From: Brachynemurus nebulosus
Lineage: Eukaryota; Arthropoda; Insecta; Neuroptera; Myrmeleontidae
Assembly: GCA_035578155.1 (NCBI GenBank)
Contig: JAPWDM010000077.1
Coordinates: 62,001 to 126,000, forward strand
Direction of reading: 5' to 3'
DNA length: 64,000 nt
Made by a program: the position numbers and the translations under genes. How positions within the stretch are numbered: the first letter of the stretch is position 1; every line of letters begins with the position of its first letter. Below the pieces are notes generated by a model. That model was not told the DNA's origin and did not search any database. It saw nothing but the letters and a program-made list of their open reading frames with translations. Of this stretch, positions 26,423-40,800 are shown in pieces.

Positions 26423-27118
26423 TAATGTCCTTTTACTGTGCTCGTATGATAGTAGTCAGTCACAGCAATGCGAAAAGTAACCCTCTATATATACGTCTTC
26501 CTAAATTTCGCTGCTCTAATCTATTCTTTATAGCTGTCATATGTCAAAGAAATTTATTTCCTACTGAAAAGTTTGACATCTAGAAGACAGCGGGACTTAG
26601 TGATGACGACAACCATCATCAGAAACCACTCGTATATTGATATGAGTGAACCTTTATAGCTTTGAAAGCGTAATAGATATATTTACAGACCATGAGTAAC
26701 TAACTCTTCTACGTGCTATGAAACACAAGCCATAAATATAATTCGTGAGAAAAGCGGAACCTCAGTAAATAGTAGCAGACCTATACTTAGGCATTTATTC
26801 TAAGCATCATTACCGGTCCACTTTCTTCGGTAAAAAGTCTAAGTTAGATAACAGGAGTGTGGAACCGCCAATATTCTTCCTTTGTGACTAGAATACAATT
26901 TTTTCATGACAGCAACTTACGTCTGTATGTTATTTTCTGACAATGTTGAGGTAGTGTTTTTAACAGCGTTATAAGGGCCAGAAGTGTGAGCTTCACAACA
27001 AGTCCATATTTATTACGCTCTCTCAAACCTTTTTCCTGACAGTTCTTTCCATCAGTCGTCTCGTAATATCACCCTTTCGCTGAATTCATAAAACTAGGAA
27101 TTGAAAAAGGGGGTAAAA
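26423..27118. other. intergenic, AT-rich
   Basis: About 700 bases between the truncated retroelement and the gene at 27119. No ORF or repeat was recognised. Confidence 0.6.
27109..27113 (+). promoter_or_regulatory. GGG-like start-site motif
   Basis: GGGGG lies five bases upstream of ATG 27119. It is the reverse-complement form of the CCC motif seen at other starts in the window and supports ATG 27119 over the upstream TTG. Confidence 0.45.
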
Positions 27119-27880
27119 ATGGCTGTAAGGAAGAGCGGAAAAATTGAAAAGGCAAACGTGGTTAACTGTTCTCGTCTCCGTAGTCGCTCTGCTTCGCGAA
27201 ACTACGCCAGCAGCAGAAGCAGAGTTCTCTCGGCAGCAGTAAAAGCATCGGCGAGAGCACCTAGGGCTTTGCAGTATTCCATAACGGCTTCTGGTGGAAC
27301 GGCACCTCAGGATGAGAAGAGAAATGTTGGTGAGAGGAAGGGTAAGTTGTTTCCTGGACTTTATCTCCGGCGTAGGTTTATTAGGAGGCTTTTGGTAAGC
27401 TACAGAAGCAAGATGGTATTGATTGCTGCTCTGCGAAGGGATAACCAAATTATCGCGAGGGATATTGCAGCGAAGGAGGAGGCAATCGCTCGTGCAAAGT
27501 CTTCCGTGCATTTCAGGAGGGCAGAAATGGTTTTGAATTGTGGATTTGGTATTTTGCATATGATAGGTAAGTGTCCGGTCCTTGTCAGGAAACGCTGCAC
27601 ATCCTGCGGTACTATACACCCTGACAACTGTGAATGGTCAGAATCAGAATACCTAGCAGAGGAACGGCTCACTAAACCAGCTATGAATCTCCTTGAGAAG
27701 CTTAGCAAGGAATATCCTGGTAAGAAAGTTACAGTAAGGGACATAAGAGAGAATTTATATGGAGTCCAAGAGAGGCCCTCTTACGAAGAGACCGTTATCG
27801 TGTTGAACGAGCTGGTTGGTGCGGGAAAGATAGCTTTTGGTGCTAACACAAAACTGGGTATTTACTATTCTGTGAAATAA
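27119..27880 (+). CDS. basic protein with zinc-knuckle-like and winged-helix-like parts
   Basis: A clean 253-codon ORF. Residues 1-95 are rich in Ser, Arg and Ala and probably disordered. Residues 95-150 are basic and helical (LYLRRRFIRRLLVSYRSKMV). Next comes CPVLVRKRCTSCGTIHPDNC, four cysteines that could bind zinc. The last 70 residues (KPAMNLLEKLSKEYPGKKVT, then VRDIRENLYGVQERPSYEET, ending KLGIYYSVK) look like a winged-helix fold with a beta-hairpin wing. Those features suggest a nuclear DNA- or RNA-binding role, but I do not recognise the family. There is no signal peptide. It is intact and flanked by spacer on both sides. Confidence 0.75.
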   Translation: MAVRKSGKIEKANVVNCSRLRSRSASRNYASSRSRVLSAAVKASARAPRALQYSITASGGTAPQDEKRNVGERKGKLFPGLYLRRRFIRRLLVSYRSKMVLIAALRRDNQIIARDIAAKEEAIARAKSSVHFRRAEMVLNCGFGILHMIGKCPVLVRKRCTSCGTIHPDNCEWSESEYLAEERLTKPAMNLLEKLSKEYPGKKVTVRDIRENLYGVQERPSYEETVIVLNELVGAGKIAFGANTKLGIYYSVK

Positions 27881-30800
27881 TTGAAAGTGGTAAATTCTGT
27901 TGTGTGTTATCCTGTAATCATTGGTTAGAAAATTTTGATCATTTTTATTATCCATTTGCGTTATCAGTAATTTTAGGGTAAACTATACGAAACGCGGTGT
28001 TGTAGTACCATCTAATCGCTAAAATTTTTTTGATCTTACACTTGCCACTTGAGGACGGAGCATCTTTATAGCTCTTATGTATGGCCGTCTGCCCACTGCT
28101 TTCGCTACAAATTTAAGTATAAAAAAGGTCCATAAGAAATGCTCACTGTCCCAACAATTCGTCATCGTATCCTCTTAGGAGACGTGATCCTGTAGATTTA
28201 TTTTCAGGTGCCAAAATTGTTACAGCTACTCCCATTGTAGAATCGCTGTAATATGCCAATGGCAAGTATAAAAGAAAAAGTGCACCTGCAAAGCATCACG
28301 CCATTCACTCGATGCAACTGATGGCGGATAGATACGAAATATGTGTGTTAAAGTAGCCTGAAATATATGATAACGATGAGGGCTCTTTACAGGAACATCC
28401 CTGAAAGGTGTGACAGGTAGCCTCCAGAGAGTATGAGCAAGCCTTCGCTGCTACTTTACTCTAGAGGGAATGATTGTAGATTTTTTTCTTACTATAGGAC
28501 ATGACGTTGAAGTGGTAACCGCTCCTGTTTAGACGACCCTTACACCTCGTTTTATAAAGGTCATTCTTAGGTTTCGTGGCTTCGTTGAAGGAAATTCTAG
28601 AAATCCTAGTGATCACATGTAGCTGCTGTACGCGCACTCACAACACTATTATCAACCCTTGTTATTTGATCTGTTTGTTAGTATTCCAGTATCAAAGCGC
28701 ACAAGTGTAAGACAGGGCCCTGCACCCAAGGACTAATTGCATTGTGCTACCGTAACTTTACAGGAGTGAATATACCAAAAATTTTGGCAACGGTAGAAGC
28801 GTACCTTATTAAAATCAGGATCCCTCGCGATGGTATCAAACTTACTCGCTTTAATAAATGGAGGGTAAGAAAAGGTTTTGTGGCATGTAGTCAAGCTATA
28901 ACTGAGACGCTTTCGCCTTAATACAGTCCAGATACATACATAGAACATCTGTCCTCCTCCCCTGAACCATTGATACAATTATTGACTCGAACATGGTTGT
29001 CTAAAGACTTCAAGAACCCAGAAAACGCATCTGACGTGCCATACTAAGACAAACAAGCTGGAAGAAGTGCACTGCGGAATACGAGCCACCAAACTCTAGG
29101 CGGCGGTAGCAACATGTGCTCCTAAACGCCAGGGAACCCTAGGTCTCGGGGTAGCAGGTCAAACAAAGACAAAGAAACCTGGGCTAACACTCATAACACC
29201 TGGATAAAACATTACTAACAGCGTAAAAAATGTCGCAGTGCTATGGTACCACCCATAGAGTAGCCACAGGTGGTGTTTTACGCACGCGAATGTTGGATTA
29301 CAAGGGCCTCGGCAAAAGCCTTATCCCTTCGATCATCGGGGTACAACCTCGACAAATTTTTTAGGAGCTACTCAAGCAAAGAAAAAGGCGTTTATTATTC
29401 ACCAAAAGTAAAAAGACGGAAAACCCCGAAACTAACAGCAGCTGGAGGGGACTATTACTTTCTTGACTAGGGCGCAGCGTAGCAAGCAAAATGAACTGCC
29501 TGAACACCTCAGCTCAGCTACCATCACCATCAAGACACTAACATCTTATCCTCTACTAACCCAATATGGACTGTCTTATGGGAGTATAGTGCACCTAGCA
29601 ATCTTTTACATCATATGTCAACTTTGACATCTTTGTCATGTCTTTCGCTCAACCGGGTTTATGTTAAGAGAACGTAGCCTAGACAGTCTTCATTCTCCGC
29701 TCTTATTCAGTAGACTTATCCCTTTGAGGAGCATGTCTAACAAAGACTAAGCTCTCTCCTGACATTTCTTCTCATTCATCCATCGCCCATGACTCAGAAT
29801 TTGTGACAAAAAAGAACATTCATAGAAATTCATTATGGCATAGTAGCCTGGACATTTTTTGTTCATATGTGATAAAATGACGTGATATATCGTGATTACG
29901 AGTGCCTTGCTTAGATCATGCTGCTCATAACACGAAATCAAAGTGTAAGTAAGAATCACCATAGCTAAAAATTTTCGTATCGAGGCAGAGAAAACACTCT
30001 ATCAGAGCAACGACAGAAACTACACACGAGTTAACATGATTACTGTTAATACCAAAGAGTAAATGGGTTTCTTTCTGTCTAATCCTCACTGAATTTTCCC
30101 AGGTTGAAAAATATAAAAATCATATTTGCGATAGTCTTATACACAACTTAGGATTCTGCACCATTTATTGCTGAACTACGATACTCTAGTGCCAACAAGA
30201 GCAGTTTGTAGTCTGAGGAAGACTGCTTGTAACATCACATATTTGTTTTATTATCGAGTTTCAAAGAGATACATCAAAGAGAATGCTGAAGTTTTGCAGG
30301 CAAAATGTTTTTAGCAAGTTTACAACACACCGGATACCATAGTTCTACAGAAGTGCCATATTGAACGACGTATACCTAGTATCCATCAATCCTGTCAACT
30401 CGTTTCGGGCAATGGTCAATTTTTTGCTCGAGGAGATAATGTTCAAAGCATGTACATGCTGATAATTGAGTATGCTTCTTATATTCTGATGGTCAGCGGC
30501 ATCCAGCATCCCCACTGGGTCTGGATAACATACATATTTATAAATCTGATTAAACCGCTCGCATCTTAGATGAACGTCCGCCTATTGAATTTTTGAATTG
30601 TGATGTCAAACTACATCTTTTTTTTTCGATTGGCCACACTCCGTCAGAGAAGTTGTGGAGCAAATTTTTTACAAATTTTGGCAGTATTACCAAGTAAATA
30701 AAAGCCCGATAAATAACTACATGATATATTCACATTATTGCCTTCAGATGATATTGCATATTGTCTATTTACCAGAGCGATAAAGTTCAATTGCTTATGG

Positions 30801-32140
30801 AAATTTTGTCTAGGAATTCATCAAAGTTGTATTGCTGATTTTGTATTAGCTTCTCACGTGCAGAATGACTGCATATAGCGCACCGTCTGTCTCGTACATA
30901 GTGTCTACAGTGGAATAATAAGAGGGATTCTATGATGATAGAGAGCAACGACCTAAAGTCCATCACAGCAAGAAAAACTTTTGTGAAAAGTACTGAATTT
31001 ATTGAAGTATACTCACTCTTTGGATAACATGCCTTTGAGTATCTACAGATGCTTCTGATACTCAGGCAGACAACACATTGGCTGCTATGATATTATTATT
31101 ACTTCTTTGGTCATGTCATTTGAAGCTCCTCTAATGTTCTTAGCTCCTTGTTCCCGGTCGAAAGATACACAGATTCACAAGCGTCTATTTTCTTAAGCAG
31201 CTGTGAAAGAAGAATGTTGCAATGCTAGTCATAATGCCCTGTAGTTTTGCATACAACCTACTGACCTGTTTCCAGCGTATTGATTGTCATGTTGTACAGA
31301 GAGTATATAGCTCTGCTCTGGTCACGCTCTTGCAGGTTAACCAAATTAGCCCATTCACATATAGATGATTCCTGTTGTACTCCACTTTGACTCTCGTCTC
31401 ACTATGTGTGACAATATGTGCGTGCCATATCAAATCTTCAATATGTATCTCCTGTTTTGACGTGTTGTATAGACTGCAGCGCATTAGTGTGCCTCATAGC
31501 ACACTCATATGATAGTATTCTATAGTAAAGAGAGCCGGATGATCGACTGACTATCTTATTATCTTCTCACTTGGAAATATAACTTATGACAGCGGATACT
31601 GCTTTATCTACTTTTTTTCTAGTCTGTCAGTCCTCCAGCTTGATACAGCAGGCATTTCAAGGTGTTCCCCTCCCCAGTTTTTTCTACTGCTTGAGGATTG
31701 TGAAATGGTTTGTAGGCAACACGCCCTTCCTTTTTTTTGTCTTGCGAGATAGCTCGAGTATTATTCCGGAGAGAATTTAGCCAAAACTCGCTATTTTTTG
31801 TGCAAGAGGCAAATTAAGCACTTTGGCTGCAGAAATAGACGAAAGTTTTATAGCTAGTTCATATACTTCTAAGAGGAGTAATATTTAATGAATTTCATCA
31901 CAATCGTAGAGCATTCTTGACCAATATAAAGTGTCAAATTTTCACTCGGGAAGATCATCGGAGACACATTTTGACAAGACAGCTAATCAACACCATTCAC
32001 AGTCGCTCATCGAGAATTGCGTAGAAATATCCCGAATGCTACAAATTTAGGATCTATCGCTCGGATATTATCTTCACTGATTCTGACAAGAAGTGGAGCT
32101 CTACTGATCTGCCAAAATTTTTGAGAAAAAATGACACGGT
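27881..32140. other. gene-poor AT-rich stretch
   Basis: More than 4 kb without a convincing gene. ORFs are all under 85 codons. AAATTT-type words recur (near 28020, 28780, 29970, 30660 and 32115). A GC-richer patch at about 29040-29480 reads partly like decayed coding sequence and is listed separately. Confidence 0.55.
29040..29480 (+). pseudogene. GC-richer coding-like patch, unidentified
   Basis: Within the AT-rich stretch this patch has markedly higher GC. Its plus strand gives coding-like text in two frames: a 66-codon ORF at 29270-29470 (CWITRASAKALSLRSSGYNL, then a Lys-rich tail) and, in another frame, HVLLNARESLGLGVAGQTK. It could be a remnant of a mobile element or of a transferred gene. 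There is no diagnostic motif. Confidence 0.25.
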
Positions 32141-32296
32141 AAGAGACTTAGGAGATTCGCTTTTACAAGAGTATTCGATACTATACCGCATATATTCTTA
32201 CGAACAGCATCTATACCCCATTATATGTGGGCAATATCTCGCTGAATCTTGTTAAATTTGCTCCGATTTTCTCTCCCAGCAAAAAATTCATCTATA

Positions 32297-34192
32297 ATGG
32301 TCTACCTGTCAAAGATGGTGAAACATTTTCAGAAAAACGAGAAGTTCGATTTAAACCTGCAGAAAACAGTTTTGACATCTTTTGCTATCTCATCACAAAC
32401 TATCGCTCACACGTCAATGTATAAAAATCTTTCCATTCTTGTCCGGCAGAAAATTAATGTGCTAAGATTAAAGCATCGCGAAGATATAAGTAGGATGAAA
32501 AAAGAGGGCATGGTTTCCTTATATCCTGGCAACGAGTACAACCGTGATGGAAAAGGACAAAAGGATGATAGCCACGCTGGAAGCGGAGGAGAAGATCAAG
32601 AGGAGCTGTACCAGTTTCCTATTGATCCTATGATGGTGGCGAGGGAGGCAAGACTTCTCGAGTTCGTGAAGCTGATTGGAGACGAAGACGTCGTCCTGTT
32701 GCTCGAATTCACGCTTAAGATGTGTGAGAGCGGGAGAGCACGTGGAATAGGAGGCATTAATAACGGCCCGTGGCTTAGGGTGTTCGCGGACTTCTTTGTG
32801 AAAATCGGACTCTACGACCCAACCCCAACCCATTTGAGGAAGAGCGTGACACAAAGAGATGATTCCCGGCTGTTTAACGAGATATTCCCCCATATCATGT
32901 CGCTAAGGTACTATATACAGCAAGTGTCTCTCGATCATCTCCTGGGGTACAAGCCTGTTGAGGGTCTGTGTGAGTATACGGTCAATGTCCTCGTGTTGGT
33001 CTTTAAGCTTTTTGAGATATCACGGCTCAACTTTGATGGGGTCGGCTGTAGCCCAGAGTACGTCTGTGACATCATGGACTGGCTCTTTGAGAGGTGCAGG
33101 CACGATCTCAAGTACCTGATGCCAATCGTCAGTACTCTTATTGTGCCCTACGAGTCCTGGCCAGACAGACCCTGTAAAGACTGGACCCCGGTGGAGATCT
33201 TGTTTTCTACTGTATCCGTAGTCCCAAAAGACTGGTCTACGCCCGGAATTCTGCGCCTCAAGGCACCAGTCCGTTTTACGAAGACGGGAACTGGCACCGG
33301 GGAGAACTTTGCGAATTGCCCTTCTCCTTGCCTTTGGGGCCGGTTTGTCAGGATACAGGGGTCCTCTAGGCCCCTTAAGATCCACGACATCAGAATCGAG
33401 GGGGATTTGTGTTTGAGGATCCGCTCCATAGGCATCGCTACGCCGACATTCATGGTGATGCTTATTTCGTTCCTCAGAAGGCGCGGCGTGAAGCGTCTCT
33501 CATTCGCATCGGGGCTGTACGTTTACACGTACGTCATCGGCTCGGAGCCGTCCAAGGACACGTTGTTCTCATCATTCTCAACGAACCTCTTTTCTTACCA
33601 CCTGGGTGAAAGCTTAGGGGAGATCTCTCCACTCTTCCCGCTTTTCAACGTATTGTTCTGCTTTGATGATCGAGAGGGCATCGTGCCGGACGTCTTCCAC
33701 GTGTATCCGCTTGTTACTCGGCACGAGTTCAAGGTCTTTGACTTGATAATCACTCGCCGTGCCAACTCTGTCCTTCTGGTGCCGGTCTCGTCTCATCAGG
33801 AAGTAATTACGGAGCTTAGGATGGGAGGGTATGCTATTCCCAGGCATACTAGTTCTCCTGAGACAAACGCGGGTGACAGTGAGGTAGTCTTGTCAGATGG
33901 CGTGTCTAATCCTTTTGTAATGGATGATCGGCGCATACACGCGGCCCTCGACGGGATGATCAGGGGGATCTGCGGCCATAGGCAAGAGTACAGGGGCTCT
34001 GTGTCTTTTGCTCTCTGTAATGATGTTTCAAGAACGACCCATGTGGTTCTCGTGATCAATATCAAAGAGGCCGAGATAGGGCGGAGTCTATGGGATGAGG
34101 AGTATTATCAGACTGTGACTTTCAAGTCGAGGGCTTTTGTCTCGCTCTTTGAGACTCTTTGTGTGAGACGTGTTCATATCACTATGTCCTAA
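32297..34192 (+). CDS. long unrecognised protein, leucine-rich (locus C)
   Basis: An open frame of 631 codons from ATG 32297, ending at TAA 34192. The N-terminal 90 residues are basic. A short acidic linker (SGGEDQEE) follows, then a long globular part with regularly spaced Leu/Ile/Val and short beta-alpha-like units (IHDIRIEGDLCLRIRSIGI, VKRLSFASGLYVYTYV) that resemble degenerate leucine-rich repeats. There is no clear signal peptide; CCC occurs 19-21 bases upstream. Other in-frame ATGs are at 32315 and 32417. Between 32150 and 32424 a second frame is open and equally protein-like (FIYNGLPVKDGETFSEKREV), so the true N-terminus may come from that frame through a break near 32420. By size and composition it resembles loci A, B, D and E, but homology is not shown. 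Confidence 0.7.
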   Translation: MVYLSKMVKHFQKNEKFDLNLQKTVLTSFAISSQTIAHTSMYKNLSILVRQKINVLRLKHREDISRMKKEGMVSLYPGNEYNRDGKGQKDDSHAGSGGEDQEELYQFPIDPMMVAREARLLEFVKLIGDEDVVLLLEFTLKMCESGRARGIGGINNGPWLRVFADFFVKIGLYDPTPTHLRKSVTQRDDSRLFNEIFPHIMSLRYYIQQVSLDHLLGYKPVEGLCEYTVNVLVLVFKLFEISRLNFDGVGCSPEYVCDIMDWLFERCRHDLKYLMPIVSTLIVPYESWPDRPCKDWTPVEILFSTVSVVPKDWSTPGILRLKAPVRFTKTGTGTGENFANCPSPCLWGRFVRIQGSSRPLKIHDIRIEGDLCLRIRSIGIATPTFMVMLISFLRRRGVKRLSFASGLYVYTYVIGSEPSKDTLFSSFSTNLFSYHLGESLGEISPLFPLFNVLFCFDDREGIVPDVFHVYPLVTRHEFKVFDLIITRRANSVLLVPVSSHQEVITELRMGGYAIPRHTSSPETNAGDSEVVLSDGVSNPFVMDDRRIHAALDGMIRGICGHRQEYRGSVSFALCNDVSRTTHVVLVINIKEAEIGRSLWDEEYYQTVTFKSRAFVSLFETLCVRRVHITMS

Positions 34193-36420
34193 TAAGCACT
34201 GTCCCTGGACTTTGCCCTGCTGAGTTGGTTTTGTTCCACCTTCTCACTTCTCATCCCTTGATGGGAGTCGTGTGGTTTCTGTGGATGGATGGATAGTGGC
34301 GCACTCAATGGATGGCCGTTATCAGTAAATTTTTTCCACTCATTTGAATATCCGTGATTTCGTATCTCATCCTATATATCTGAGGATCCCTATGGGTAGG
34401 TGGAGGGTCTGTCTGTCGGCAAAGCTTGAGCAGACTTGTTATGTGTATTTTAGCTGTGTAGAATCGTAGATGGCTCTACGATCTCTCCACATAAACAAGG
34501 TTGTGATGTGCGGTAACACATCATATAGCTGATACTCAGAAACAGTATTTGCGGGCTTGGTGAGTCCTCTGACTGCGCTGATCTCATCTTTTTACCATCA
34601 CTAATCTGGTTGTATACTATATCCGCTTATTTTTTCTAGAATGGTGTCCCTGCCCCTCTATTGGTACTCACCACAGGGGCTACGAACATCATATGATAAA
34701 CTAGCTAGTTCGAAATCACCTTGACTTGTACTGCCTTACCAAAGCGATAAAAGAAAGTCGACAAAACTTCTGTGAGCTCACAAGGGGGATAGTGAAGACG
34801 ATGATGGTTGTTAAGGCATGCGCCGTGACAGTGCTTTTTTTCTTTTGCGCGTATATACAGCATGGTGAACAGCCTGAATATAAAGCGACGGTGCTCTGAA
34901 AATAGTTAAAAATTCTTCGAAGTTCTTCCTCATCATCACTCACAATTATACCTCAGACAAGATAGGTCTAATTTGCTTCCAGTGATGGCCCAAAACCACT
35001 ACTTATCTCCAAGTAGTATGAGCTATAAATCTTACAGATTTACAGATACGAAGATGTTCTGACCACGATTACTAAACGCATGCGGAGTATATATGATCTG
35101 ACTTTATTTTTGGTAGAGGCAAAGAGGCATAAGCCTTGTATTAGCGCTGCGTGTAGGATTAATTTACACTCAGGATAATGTGGCTAAAGAGAAAACATAT
35201 TGCAAGCTTGAGGATAGTCTCCTTCCATGATTTCTTCATTGGGGTCCTCGCGAACAAGCTAAAAAAAGATGTAAAAGGGGAACACTACCAATCATTATGC
35301 CTTGTGTTTTTTCGTTGTACCCAACCATCTCTCCAATCTCATATTAGATCCCCTAATAAGAATGTGAAGGTTTGCTTAGGAGATACAAGTTCAGCAAAGT
35401 ACTTGATGGTCAGCTTGAAAAGGAGAGGTGTGCGAAGTAAGACAGAGATAACGAGAGCTTTTGATATGTAGTGTCTTAGTAGCGTTTTTTTATGGCTCAA
35501 AGTATTTTCGGCGAGTAAATAGAAAGCTAATATTCGTTTCGTCCGTTCATTGCCATTGCCATGGAGGATACATGATCCGCTTAGTGAGAAATGGAAAATG
35601 AAGTGGATATAGCGCCTCTGGTGCATGCATGCAAGATTGTTTCACTCAATCAGAGATCTTTCATATCATATCATCTGAAGTACACTAATGGATACTTCAT
35701 GGATCCTAAGCATGTCAAAGAGGAGGAGGCGTCGAGTTTATTCGTGCAAAGAGCAACATCAGAAAAGAATTATTAGGACAACAGTAATGATATAGTACAC
35801 CTTCTCAAGATCATGATTGTATGTTTCTACACAATTTGTAGAATATGATCAAGACCAATGGCAAAAAAACGCAGATATCTCAAATCATAGATAAGATTAT
35901 TTACAAAGTTACCTTACTAACTCATTTACACCAGATATACCGATAAACTATGGACATCAGTTTTTAGGTGCCGTACGGATGTGATCTACTTTCTACCGTG
36001 CTTTTTATCTCCTTTCGGAAAATTTTCTCCGCCTCCTACTTCTACATATAAGCACTAGGTTTCACCCAATCCATGTCGTGGGAGTCATATCAATGTTTCC
36101 TGTATTGAAGTGCTGCTATTCTCGTCCAAGTACAACACTCTACGAACTGTGCCGTATCATCTACTTCCCAAACCCCTTTTTTCAGAACATTTGCGCCATC
36201 AAACATCAGTGTCTCATCCTTATTTGTTGTTTAAGAATGATAAGGAAATTGGCACAGTAGACCATATCAGATCTCTTTTTCGAGTTTAGCAGTATTTTCG
36301 CGTAGATTACGTAAGGGTGGCAAAGATCCCGGTGCTTCTTCTCCATAGTCCTGTTCAGTCTTCCCTATCCCTCTTTTTCTCTTGGAGTCGGCCTCCTTTA
36401 TAATTATTTTCGAACTCCTG
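34193..36420. other. intergenic, no gene supported
   Basis: About 2.2 kb. The longest ORF is 97 codons (35178-35471 plus, LANKLKKDVKGEHYQSLCLV), with an ATG but no motif, leader or start signal, so I do not call it. Nothing else stands out. Confidence 0.5.
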
Positions 36421-36423
36421 CCC
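36421..36423 (+). promoter_or_regulatory. CCC-like start-site motif, PAP relic
   Basis: CCC directly abuts ATG 36424. The relic therefore still carries its original start signal, which fixes the N-terminus at MLKDCHGVTGP. Confidence 0.55.
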
Positions 36424-37793
<1,370 letters not shown>

Positions 37794-37834
37794 ATTATTT
37801 ATTAGAAGGTCATATTCTCTTACATGCCTTGTTG

Positions 37835-40800
37835 TCAAACTGCAGTAGCTTCACCTGCCATGCCATTCTGGCCATCACCTACTAGCACCTGTCCACCCAT
37901 CACCGTTTCCCCGAGAGTTTCTCCCAAGTCTTCGGTTCCTCGTCGCCGGTCGAAGGACACGCACTCAAGCGTTTTCCTGAGAACCCGTGACTGGATGTAC
38001 GCGTGGATGTTAGGAGAAATACCCAGCATCTTCGCATACCGGTTGTGGTACTTAGTTACAATGCCGTCCCATGTCATGACGTACGGTATGATCTTAGTTG
38101 AGCTCTTGTATATTAGCCCTAGCTCGTTCGCAAGTAAGTCATACTTGCGCTTCTTCTCTGTCTCAACCGTATGTAGCCGATCCTGGCTTGTTATGCCTAT
38201 CTCAATTATCGTGATCTCCCTGCGCTTCTTGTCAAAGACTACGATGTCGGGTCGGTTGTACTGCACCTTGACGTTCGTCTTGATGCGAGTATCAACGCGG
38301 ATCTCAACATCCTCTGTGAGTATCACCTGCTGCACCGAGTGTTTCCTGATGTGTCTGTTCTTCGTGATTCCGTATTGTCTACACACGGCCAGGTGTATAG
38401 ATCTCAGCACATCATTGTGCCTCTCGGTGTACTCATGTGATAGTAGTCGGTCGCAGCGAGATGCCAGATGATCGACTGTCTTGTTCGCTCCTGAGCAATG
38501 TGGGCACCTCATGGTCTTTCCCATGAAAATGTTTCTGTCCTGTAGTGCGCAGAGAGCAGCCTCCTCTCTAGCACTGATAGTCCCGTGTTTCAACCAAGCA
38601 GAGGAGGTTGACACATCAACCAGTTCATTCTCACACGCCATGTGTAGCCGTTTGTGAAGTTCACGAGTCATGATCTCGCTACTTAACAGGCGTTGCTGAG
38701 AATTCTTGATTGTCTTTGTGTCTACCATTCCCTCAAGCTTGTACTTGTTCCTTAGGTAGGGGATAATCAATGCCAGATGGGTCTTGTCTTCTTCCTCCTG
38801 GTTCAGGATGGCTGCTCTCCTTGCCGATGAGTTCTTAGATTCCGAGAGCGTATAGAAGAGGCTAGCTAGCATGAGCTCAGACTTGAGCTCGACGCTATGC
38901 AGACCTCGTCCAAACTGACTGCGGGGCATATACAGCCGCTCCTTGCAGGAAGGCTGTTTGTGAATGCCGTGTTTTATCAATGCCCCGCGAATCTCTTTGT
39001 CCAGTCTCCCGAATGCTTCTGGCTCTAGCTTGAGGACTCCGACATAGTAGTTGACGAGTGAGATAGCATACTCGTTGATAGCCCTGAATAAATTCTTACT
39101 ATACAACCTTGTCTTGCATAAGCTCTCAACTCGCGCTAAGAGCTCTTTTCTCACCTGCTCGAATGTGTCGCTAGAGAGGCGACTCGAGCTGTCTTCTACT
39201 ATGCCGAGGTACTTGTACCCGTCAAGTCCCTCAAGCAGCCTCGCATCCTCGGCACAAACTCTCACGTTTGTAGCCGACTTGTCCCTGTTCAGGTCAAGGC
39301 CAACAGCGCTCATGAACCTCTTAGTCTCTTTGACCAGAGCCACCATGGTCTCATCACTCTCTGCGAATAGCTTCAGGTCATCAATAAAGAGTAGGTGGTT
39401 GACACCGAAGCTATTGCTCTTTGCATGGCAACTAACAATAGGATAGTTACCGTTAAGCTTTCGGCTTAACGGATCCATGCAAAGCACAAAGAGGAGCGGA
39501 GAGAGACTGTCACCCTGGAGGATGCCGCGCTTGACACTCTTTGTGAAGAGTGAAGCACGGCCATCCCTAACATCTACCTTCCATCGGGAAACTAGGGTGC
39601 CAAGGAAGCTTGTCATCCAGGATGGAAGATCAAGCTTTTGGATGCAAGCAAGAAGGTACTCGTGATCAACCGAGTCGAAGGCCTTCTTCACATCAATCCA
39701 TGTAGTCTTGAGCTTGTTGCCAGAGCTCCTACATAGTGCAAGATTGATGAGTGCTTGCTCCTTGGCACCCTGTACCTTCCTGACAGTACCAAGCTGGTTC
39801 TCTGCCAGGAGCCCACGAAGCTCGACAATTTCACGTAACAATAATGTCACGCACTTTGTCGTCAGCTTATACAGGTTAGACATACAGGTGATCGGCCTGA
39901 AGTCCTTACCCTGTGTGGGGATCCCTTTCGGGATCAAGTACGTGATCCCGAGGTAGAGCCAGTCGGGTTGGCTGTACCCGAACAGACACGCTTTTTGGAT
40001 CACTTGATAAAGCACCCGGTGGACGGCGGTCATGCGCGTGATAAAGAAATTATACACGCCGTCAACACCAGGTGCTTTCCAAGCCGGCAAACGAGAAATC
40101 ACATCTACGAACTCGTCGTAGGAAAGAAACGCTTTACTAGGAAGAGAGCCAGAGGAGTAATCGAGAAGATACTCGTCAAAGGAAGCGATCTCCTCCGGCT
40201 TCTCACGAGGTTCCCACATCGCGGACCAGAAACCCCTAACCTCCGTCTCAGGCACATCGTGCTTGACCTGTTTCTTATCACTCAGTGAGCGATAGAACTG
40301 AGAGCGGTTTACCTCGAAGTTCCTGTTAGCAAGGAAGCTAGCCTTGCGGCTATCAAACGCTTCGAGGCGTCTTCGGGCTACATTAACTCTTTCATCAAGA
40401 CGTGATACTGCTATCACGATGTCTCTATCAGAGTCGATGTTGAGGCCATAAGACCTCATTAGCCCTCTGACCCGCTTAAGGTCCTCGGGCAACAGAGGTT
40501 GCCCGGTACGATGCTGAGACAAGAGGCGGCTGGAGAGCATGTCTTTCTCAATTTTCTGCTCTACTCTCTCTCTCCAGCCACTAGGGTTCCGGCCCCGCTC
40601 GGTGGCGGCCTTGTACGTCAGCTGGGCGGCCTGCAGGAGTCTAGCGACTCCTTCCATGTCTAAAACCGGGTGGTCAGCAAGATGAGACTCTATCGTCTTA
40701 TTAATCACCTCAAGTGTGATCTCATCTCGCTGACCAGAGTACAACTTCCTAGTCCTTTCTACAGACTCAACAGGAATCTTCTCGATAGCAGCAAGCTGCT

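Noticed and set aside
39051..39446. 131-codon plus-strand ORF, repeated at 24754-25149 on the minus strand
   Set aside because: Identical antisense shadow of the two reverse transcriptase copies.
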